Shown one piece after another: positions 14,601-19,356 of a DNA stretch of 19,356 nt (position 1 is the stretch's first letter; each line of letters starts with the position of its first letter). The DNA is taken from NCBI GenBank assembly GCA_003669255.1, contig QWPO01000127.1, positions 1 through 19,356 on the forward strand, given 5' to 3'. Position numbers and translations under genes: made by a program. Origin of the DNA: Planctomycetota bacterium (GTDB lineage: Bacteria > Planctomycetota > Planctomycetia > Pirellulales > UBA1268). The notes under the pieces were generated by a model, which saw nothing but the letters and a program-made list of their open reading frames with translations, was not told the origin of the DNA and made no database searches.

Positions 14601-15833
14601 ATGAAAATCCTCGTTGCCAACCTCGGCTCCACGAGCTTCAAGTACCGGCTCTTCGACCTGCCTGAACGGGCGGGTCAAGCCGGTGCGGAGCGGGAGCTTG
14701 CGCGCGGCGGCGTGGAGCGGATCGGGGCCACCGAGAGTCGCGTGTATGCGACTATCGGCGGGAGGGCGATTGAGAAGGTGATGCCGGTGCCGGACCACGC
14801 CGTTGCCCTCCAGGCGGCGCTCGAGCAACTGACGGCCGACGGCGGTCCGCTGACGAGCGTCGACGAAGTGGCGGCGGTGGGCTTCAAGGCGGTGCATGGC
14901 GGCCGCGTGAGCGGGGTCGTGCGGGTGGGGCCCGACGTGCTTGCGGCGATGGAGGAAATGGCGGCGGTCGCCCCCGCGCACAATCCTCCCTACGTGCGGG
15001 CGATGCGACTGCTCGGCGAGCGGATGCCGGCCGTGCCGCTCGTCGCCGCCTTCGAGACGGGCTTTCATGCGACGATTCCCGACCGCAACGCCCTCTACGC
15101 GGTGCCGACCGACTGGGTCGAGCGGCATCTCGTGCGGCGCTGGGGCTTTCATGGGGCGAGCCATCGCTTCGTGGCGGGGCGGCTGGGCGAACTCGTCCCG
15201 GGCGGCCGGCGGGTGATCTCGTGCCATCTCGGCGGCTCGAGCAGCGTGTGCTGGATCCAAGAGGGCAGGAGCGTCGGCACGTCGATGGGGATGAGCCCGC
15301 AGTCGGGCCTGCCTCAGAACAATCGTGCCGGCGACTTCGATCCCTTCGCGCTGCTTCATGTGGCGAAGCAGACGGGGCGAAGCTTCGAGGACCTGCTCGT
15401 GGAGCTTTCGGGCAAGGCGGGACTGGCCGGGATGTCGGGCACCTCGGGCGACATGCGGGATCTCGAGGAGGCGGCAGCAGCCGGCAACGATCGGGCGCGG
15501 ACCGCGATCGACGTCTACGTGGCGTCGATCCGGCACTGGCTCGGCGCGGGCATCGTCGAACTCGGCGGGCTCGACGCCATCGGCTTCGCGGGGGGGATCG
15601 GCGAGAACTCGCCGCTCACCCGGGCGGCGGTGGTGGCGGGCCTCGGTGACCTCGGGATTGCGATCGATGCCGAGAAGAACACCGCCAAAGCCACGGGAGA
15701 ACGCGCGATCCACGCCGCCTCGTCGCGGGTCGCGATCTGGGTGATTCCTACCAACGAGGAGTTGATCGTCGCCCGGCAGGCGCGTGACCTGCTGGCGGCC
15801 GACCGCGGAACCGCGAACGGAAAAGGTGCCTGA
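14601..15833 (+). CDS. ackA: Acetate/propionate family kinase
   Basis: The enzyme transfers phosphate from acyl-phosphate to ADP and so makes ATP from the acyl-phosphate produced by PduL. The product has 410 residues. Family residues are present: Asn7 (VANLGSTSFKYRLF), HGG at 99-101, HNPP at 127-130, His184 in GFHGASHRFV, Arg242 in NNRAGDFDPF, GGIGENS at 331-337 and the closing NEELIVAR. Two sites differ from classic acetate kinases: the usual F-D-T-A-F-H is FETGFH (Glu152 instead of the active-site Asp), and HLGNG is HLGGS. No encapsulation helix is visible, so it may act in the cytosol. No ribosome-binding site precedes the ATG. The stop overlaps the next ATG by one base. Confidence 0.94.
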   Translation: MKILVANLGSTSFKYRLFDLPERAGQAGAERELARGGVERIGATESRVYATIGGRAIEKVMPVPDHAVALQAALEQLTADGGPLTSVDEVAAVGFKAVHGGRVSGVVRVGPDVLAAMEEMAAVAPAHNPPYVRAMRLLGERMPAVPLVAAFETGFHATIPDRNALYAVPTDWVERHLVRRWGFHGASHRFVAGRLGELVPGGRRVISCHLGGSSSVCWIQEGRSVGTSMGMSPQSGLPQNNRAGDFDPFALLHVAKQTGRSFEDLLVELSGKAGLAGMSGTSGDMRDLEEAAAAGNDRARTAIDVYVASIRHWLGAGIVELGGLDAIGFAGGIGENSPLTRAAVVAGLGDLGIAIDAEKNTAKATGERAIHAASSRVAIWVIPTNEELIVARQARDLLAADRGTANGKGA

Positions 15834-16141
15834 TGTTCGTCGCCCTGGTGACCGGCTCTGTCGTGGCCACGCAGAAGACCGAATCGATGACCGGCCACAA
15901 ACTGCTCGTCGTGGAGCCTTACCGTCTCGACGAGAAGACACGGTCCACGCTTGTCTCAACGGGCCGCACCTTCATCGCCGTCGACACACTCGGCGCGGGT
16001 GAGGGTCAGTTCGTCCTCGTCACGCAGGGCTCGAGCGCCCGACTGACCCCCGAAACCAAGTCTCTGCCCATCGACGCCGTGGTGATCGGCCTGGTCGACA
16101 CCGTTCGCGTCGAGGGGAAGGAAGTCTTTAGCAGGAAATGA
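15833..16141 (+). CDS. BMC-P shell pentamer protein 1 (EutN/CcmL family)
   Basis: The product has 102 residues of the EutN/CcmL fold, whose pentamers cap the vertices of the shell. MFVALVTGSVVATQKTESMTG and KLLVVEP are the family start. VDTLGAGEGQFVLVTQGSSA is the core signature and PIDAVVIGLVDTV the last strand and helix. AAAAGG (15821-15826) lies 6 bases before the ATG, which overlaps the ackA stop by one base (TGATG). The stop in turn overlaps the aldehyde dehydrogenase start (ATGA), so three genes are translationally linked. Confidence 0.95.
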   Translation: MFVALVTGSVVATQKTESMTGHKLLVVEPYRLDEKTRSTLVSTGRTFIAVDTLGAGEGQFVLVTQGSSARLTPETKSLPIDAVVIGLVDTVRVEGKEVFSRK

Positions 16142-17658
16142 ACCCATCTATGTCCACCGCTTCGCCCAACGTTCCCTCAAGCGCCTCCGCTCCCGACATC
16201 GCCGCGATTGTCCGCCAGGTGATTGAGCAACTCGGAGCCTCCAACGTGGCGTCCGCCCGGCCGGCGGCTGCCGCCTCGCCGAGTGCCACCAGCTCCTTCG
16301 CCGGTGCCAACGGCGTGTTCGGAAGTGTGGACGAAGCCGTCCGCGCCGCCACCGAGGCCTTCGAGCAGCTCGAGCGGCTCGGCGTGGAAGGTCGCAAGAA
16401 GGCGATCGCCCACGTTCGCCGGATCGCCATCGACGACGCCGAGGAGCTCGGCGGGATGGAGTTTGCCGAGACGAAGATCGGCCGGCTCGACCACAAAATC
16501 GAGAAGCTTAAAGTTCTCGGCGAAAAGGTGCCGGGCGTCGAGTTCATGCAGAGCGAGGTGTTCAGCGGCGACCACGGCCTGGCCGTGATCGAGCACGCCC
16601 CGTTTGGCGTGATCGGCGCGATCACCCCGGTCACGCACTCGCTCCCCACGATCGCCTGCAACGCGATCAATATGATCGCGGGCGGCAACACCGTGGTCGT
16701 CAACCCGCACCCCAGCGGCCGGCGGATCGCGGCCGAGGGCGTGCGGCGATTCAATGCCGCAATCCACCGCGACATCGGCATCGACAATCTCATCTCGCTC
16801 GTGGCCGAGCCGTCGCTGGAGTCGGCGGGCCAACTCTTCAACCACCGGGGCGTGAAGCTGATCTGCGTGACCGGCGGCCCGGCGGTGGCGAAAGCCGCGC
16901 TGCAGTCGAGCAAGCGCGCGATCGTGGCCGGCCCGGGCAATCCGCCCGTGGTGGTGGACGAGACGGCCGACCTCGACAACGCGGCCCGCTCGATCATCGC
17001 GGGAGCCGCCTACGACAACAACCTCCTCTGCATCGGCGAGAAGCAGGTGTTTGTGGTGGCCAGCGTGTTCGATCGGATGATGGCGGCGATGGAGCGGGCC
17101 GGGGCGCTGCGACTGAGCCCCCAGCAGGTTGACGCCCTCACCAAGCGGGCGATCGTGATGGCGGGCGAGGGCGCCCACCGGCACTGGGTGCCCTGCAAAG
17201 ACCTCCTCGGCCAAGACGCGTCGCTGCTGGCGAAGGCCGCGGGCGCTGCGGGCCGCGAGGGCCTGGAACTGGTGTTCGGCGAGACCGACAACGACAACCC
17301 GTTTGTTCCGACCGAGCAGATGATGCCGTTCGTCCCCTTCGTCCGCTGCCGCGACGTCGACGAGGCGATCCGGCTGGCTCACGAGAGTGAGCATGGCTTC
17401 CGCCACACGGCGATCATCCACTCCAACGACGTCCGGGCGATGACGCGGATGGGCCGCCTCCTCGACACCACGCTGTTTGTGAAGAACGGACCGAGCGTCG
17501 CCGGCCTCGGCCTCGGCGGCGAGGGGTACCTGTCCTTCTCGATCGCCACGCCAACCGGCGAGGGCGTCACCACCCCGCTCACGTTCACCCGGCAGCGACG
17601 CTGCACGCTTGTCGACGATCTGCGGATCCTCGGCAGCGCCTCGGCCGTTCGCTCGTGA
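16138..17658 (+). CDS. CoA-acylating aldehyde dehydrogenase (PduP-like) with N-terminal encapsulation peptide
   Basis: The enzyme oxidises an aldehyde with NAD+ and CoA to acyl-CoA and is the signature enzyme of aldehyde-processing microcompartments. The product has 506 residues. Residues 19-34 (PDIAAIVRQVIEQLGA) form an amphipathic helix followed by an Ala/Pro/Ser linker, the encapsulation peptide layout. The catalytic domain has EHAPFGVIGAITPVTHSLPT, KLICVTGGPAVAKAAL and the nucleophile Cys298 in YDNNLLCIGEKQV. The start at 16138 overlaps the BMC-P stop by 4 bases; Met5 (16150) is an alternative. In this operon the expected substrate is lactaldehyde or a related short aldehyde from fucose or rhamnose, which is inferred from related loci. 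Confidence 0.94.
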   Translation: MNPSMSTASPNVPSSASAPDIAAIVRQVIEQLGASNVASARPAAAASPSATSSFAGANGVFGSVDEAVRAATEAFEQLERLGVEGRKKAIAHVRRIAIDDAEELGGMEFAETKIGRLDHKIEKLKVLGEKVPGVEFMQSEVFSGDHGLAVIEHAPFGVIGAITPVTHSLPTIACNAINMIAGGNTVVVNPHPSGRRIAAEGVRRFNAAIHRDIGIDNLISLVAEPSLESAGQLFNHRGVKLICVTGGPAVAKAALQSSKRAIVAGPGNPPVVVDETADLDNAARSIIAGAAYDNNLLCIGEKQVFVVASVFDRMMAAMERAGALRLSPQQVDALTKRAIVMAGEGAHRHWVPCKDLLGQDASLLAKAAGAAGREGLELVFGETDNDNPFVPTEQMMPFVPFVRCRDVDEAIRLAHESEHGFRHTAIIHSNDVRAMTRMGRLLDTTLFVKNGPSVAGLGLGGEGYLSFSIATPTGEGVTTPLTFTRQRRCTLVDDLRILGSASAVRS

Positions 17659-17701
17659 TTCCCCACCCCTGACCAAAACCTCCTGACCGACCGACACGCC
17701 C

Positions 17702-17965
17702 ATGCAACTGGCCCGGATCATCGGCACGACGACCGCGACGGTGAAGCACCCGTCGCTCGCCGGTGCGCGGCTGCTCGTCGTGCAGCCCCTGATGGCCGAC
17801 CGCCGGTCGCCGGACGGCGACCCCCAGATCGCCGTCGACACGGTGGCAGCGTCGATCGGTGACGTGGTGGTGATCACGAGCGACGGCCGGCTGCTGCGAG
17901 ACATTCTCAAGAGCGAGGCGACCCCCGCCCGCTGGAGCACGATCGGCCTGGTGGACACCCCATGA
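17702..17965 (+). CDS. BMC-P shell pentamer protein 2 (EutN/CcmL family)
   Basis: The 87-residue product has the EutN/CcmL layout: MQLARIIGTTTATVKHPSLA, RLLVVQPL, IAVDTVAASIGDVVVITSDG and a C-terminal VDTP strand. It is shorter and closer to CcmL than the first BMC-P. No ribosome-binding site is obvious in the 43-base gap before it. Its stop overlaps the next ATG by 4 bases (ATGA). Confidence 0.93.
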   Translation: MQLARIIGTTTATVKHPSLAGARLLVVQPLMADRRSPDGDPQIAVDTVAASIGDVVVITSDGRLLRDILKSEATPARWSTIGLVDTP

Positions 17966-18717
17966 GCACCCCGATGACGCTTGACGCCGCTGCGGTCCAG
18001 GCCCTCGTCGCGGAGGTCGTGCGGCGGATCCTCGCCGCCCAGGCCCCGACCGCTGCCACGAAGCCTGCCGCTCCTTCACCGCAGCCTGCGGCCGCAGCGA
18101 GCGAAACAGCGATGTCGATACCCGACCGCGTGATCACGCTCGCGCATCTCGAGAGGCTGCCGGCGGCGGTCCGCGAGGTGGTCGTCGATGCCAAGGCCGT
18201 GATCACTCCCTCGGCCCGTGAGCATGCCAAGGACGCCGGGATCTCGCTCGTCCGCGGCCAGCCGGGCGGCACGACGGCCGTTGCCGCACGCCCCTTCGTC
18301 ATCGCGCAGGCCGCCTGCCGGGGCGACGCCTCGGCACGCACCGCGGCGATTGCCCGCGCCGTGCCCAGTGCTCAGCAACTCCCCGCCTCCGGCCTGGCGG
18401 ACGTGGTGGCGGCCATCGCCGCCCACGCATCGAAAGACGCCGCTCGCGGAGTGCTCCTCACCGGTCGCCCGGCCGTGGCGGTGGTGCTGGCCAACCGCTC
18501 CGCGAGCCTTCGGGCAGTCACTGCCCGCGACGCAGCCTCGCTGGCGGCAGCCGCCGCCGACACCGCCGCCAACCTGCTCGTCGTCGATCCCGGCCAGTTC
18601 ACCGGTGGCAGCCTGGAGCGAATCTGTGCGGACTTCCACCGCGCCGCCTCCGGGCCGCTGCCGGCGGAACTCGCCGCCACACCCCCCGGCTGCGGCTGCA
18701 AGACCCACGCACACTGA
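17962..18717 (+). CDS. BMC-associated protein with encapsulation-like helix and inactive RpiB/LacA-like domain
   Basis: The 251-residue product is not one I can name. Residues 7-27 (LDAAAVQALVAEVVRRILAA) form an amphipathic helix like those of pduL and the aldehyde dehydrogenase, followed by an Ala/Pro linker (28-50). Residues 78-97 hold AKAVITPSAREHAKDAGISL, a short motif reminiscent of EutT-like BMC proteins. Residues 163-226, from GVLLTGRPAV to ICADFH, align without gaps to the core of ribose-5-phosphate isomerase B as I recall it for E. coli (GILICGTGVG ... AANK ... IRAV ... N-V-L). The catalytic Cys is Thr167 and the GTGxG loop is lost, so isomerase activity is unlikely. The protein ends CGCKTHAH, possibly metal-binding. 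It is probably luminal, as a scaffold or assembly factor. Confidence 0.8.
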   Translation: MSTPMTLDAAAVQALVAEVVRRILAAQAPTAATKPAAPSPQPAAAASETAMSIPDRVITLAHLERLPAAVREVVVDAKAVITPSAREHAKDAGISLVRGQPGGTTAVAARPFVIAQAACRGDASARTAAIARAVPSAQQLPASGLADVVAAIAAHASKDAARGVLLTGRPAVAVVLANRSASLRAVTARDAASLAAAAADTAANLLVVDPGQFTGGSLERICADFHRAASGPLPAELAATPPGCGCKTHAH

Positions 18718-18860
18718 CGAACTCTGTCCATTCACCATGAACACCATGAACAACCAACCGACAGGCGAAGGGATCGGCGTGAGGATGACGAGCGTAGGCG
18801 TATCCTCGCCTCGGCGAGGCAACTCATGCCGTCCCGAAGCCGGATTGGGCTAAAAGACGT
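18718..18860. other. Intergenic stretch with a hairpin before the third BMC-P gene
   Basis: It contains a direct repeat ACCATGAAC-ACCATGAAC (around 18736-18753), a hairpin CCTCGCC-TC-GGCGAGG at 18804-18819, and a 38-codon open frame from 18738 to 18853 that I do not regard as a gene. The ATGAACACCATGAAC stretch resembles dispersed repeats of environmental genomes, as a recollection only. Confidence 0.45.
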
Positions 18861-19142
18861 ATGCGACTCGGCAAAACCATCGGCACTGTGACGCTCGTGC
18901 AACCCCACGCGACGATGCGCGGGGGCGTGCTCCGGCTGGTTGTCCCGCTGGCAACCGCCGATCTCGCGGCTGGAGACGGCCCAGCCGAGCCACTCGTGGC
19001 CTGGGATGACCTCGGTGCCGGCGACGGGCAGCTTGTCGCCTTCAGCGAGGGGGGCGAGGCCGCCCAGCCGTTCCGACCGCTCGACAAGCCCGTGGACGCC
19101 TTCATCGCCGCCCTGATCGACCACCTCGACGTGACCTCATGA
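18861..19142 (+). CDS. BMC-P shell pentamer protein 3 (EutN/CcmL family)
   Basis: The 93-residue product shows the EutN/CcmL pattern: MRLGKTIGTVTLVQPHATMR, VLRLVVPL, LVAWDDLGAGDGQLVAFSEG, and VDAFIAALIDHLDV. It is the third pentamer gene in the operon, which fits the three-BMC-P set described for planctomycete loci. No clear ribosome-binding site is seen at the ATG. The stop overlaps a 33-residue ORF by 4 bases. Confidence 0.94.
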   Translation: MRLGKTIGTVTLVQPHATMRGGVLRLVVPLATADLAAGDGPAEPLVAWDDLGAGDGQLVAFSEGGEAAQPFRPLDKPVDAFIAALIDHLDVTS

Positions 19143-19240
19143 CCGACACGACCCTCACAGCCAGCACGCACGCCGCCGCCCGCAGGCTTTTCGCGTCCGA
19201 CAAACCGTCCGCAACCCGCAGCATGGGCAAGAATCGTTAG
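19139..19240 (+). CDS. 33-residue ORF translationally coupled to BMC-P 3
   Basis: An ATG at 19139 overlaps the BMC-P stop as ATGA, the same coupling used by other genes of this operon. The frame encodes 33 residues (MTDTTLTASTHAAARRLF...SMGKNR) and ends in TAG. The product is polar and basic, with no signal peptide or membrane segment. I recognise no family. It could be a short functional peptide, a leader for the aldolase gene 28 bases on, or a chance ORF. Confidence 0.4.
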   Translation: MTDTTLTASTHAAARRLFASDKPSATRSMGKNR

Positions 19241-19268
19241 GACACTCACCCCGTAGGAGCAACCCACC

Positions 19269-19356
19269 ATGGCGAACATCACTCCCAAGACCACCGACAA
19301 GTCGCTCAATCAGCTCAAGGAAGAGATCTGCGACATCGGCCGCCGGATCTACAACA
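19269..19356 (+). CDS. Class II aldolase, N-terminal fragment (fuculose/rhamnulose-phosphate aldolase-like)
   Basis: The last 88 bases open a reading frame beginning MANITPKTTDKSLNQLKEEI and continuing to GRRIYN, cut by the window edge. LKEEICDIGRRIYN is the first helix of class II aldolase/adducin proteins, which in full read on to an NDGNISVR-type motif. Such zinc enzymes split L-fuculose- or L-rhamnulose-1-phosphate to dihydroxyacetone phosphate and lactaldehyde. TAGGAG at 19254-19259 lies 9 bases before the ATG. The position right after the BMC genes matches planctomycete loci. Substrate choice cannot be seen from this fragment. Confidence 0.75.
   Translation, partial: MANITPKTTDKSLNQLKEEICDIGRRIYN

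Noticed and set aside
16177..17958. 593-codon open frame on the minus strand
   Set aside because: It is antisense to the aldehyde dehydrogenase and the second pentamer gene, both with strong motifs.
18738..18853. 38-codon ORF before the third BMC-P gene
   Set aside because: No ribosome-binding site, no family likeness, and it runs through a hairpin and repeat-like sequence; not supported as a gene.

Overview
The window is about 19.4 kb of GC-rich DNA with dense, mostly short-spaced genes. The gene content points to a member of the Planctomycetota, probably Pirellulales-like: a bacterial microcompartment (BMC) operon of the planctomycete/verrucomicrobial fucose-rhamnose type, a eukaryote-like IleS, and intergenic palindromes of a kind common in that phylum. 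This assignment is inferred from gene content and not from a phylogenetic marker.

Left part (1-4608): a minus-strand pair consists of an Anbu proteasome-like protease and the start of a family 2 glycosyltransferase. It diverges from a plus-strand operon encoding a circularly permuted ATP-grasp protein, an alpha-E protein and a transglutaminase-like cysteine protease. These four families are known to travel together and are thought to make and cut a peptide or tag whose identity is unknown.

Middle part (4609-11816): housekeeping and accessory genes. They are ileS, purN, a two-gene nucleotidyltransferase/HEPN toxin-antitoxin-like module whose nucleotidyltransferase carries an N-terminal ribbon-helix-helix-like segment, a DinB-fold protein, an HdeD-like membrane protein, and a convergent GNAT acetyltransferase.

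Right part (11817-19356): a BMC operon, running off the right edge. Its order is DeoR regulator, PduL, two BMC-H hexamer shell proteins, acetate/propionate kinase, BMC-P pentamer, CoA-acylating aldehyde dehydrogenase, BMC-P, an unrecognised protein with an encapsulation-like helix and an inactive RpiB-like domain, BMC-P, a 33-residue translationally coupled ORF, and the start of a class II aldolase. The expected pathway is as follows. The aldolase splits fuculose- or rhamnulose-1-phosphate and releases lactaldehyde. The dehydrogenase converts aldehyde to acyl-CoA, PduL makes acyl-phosphate and recycles CoA, and the kinase makes ATP. No BMC-T gene is seen in the window.

The most interesting items are the RpiB-like BMC protein (17962-18717), the strong hairpin between the second hexamer gene and ackA (14540-14576), the four tandem palindromes before the first hexamer gene (13638-13782), the 14-bp inverted repeat upstream of deoR (11892-11922), the coupled 33-residue ORF (19139-19240), and the RHH-nucleotidyltransferase/HEPN pair.
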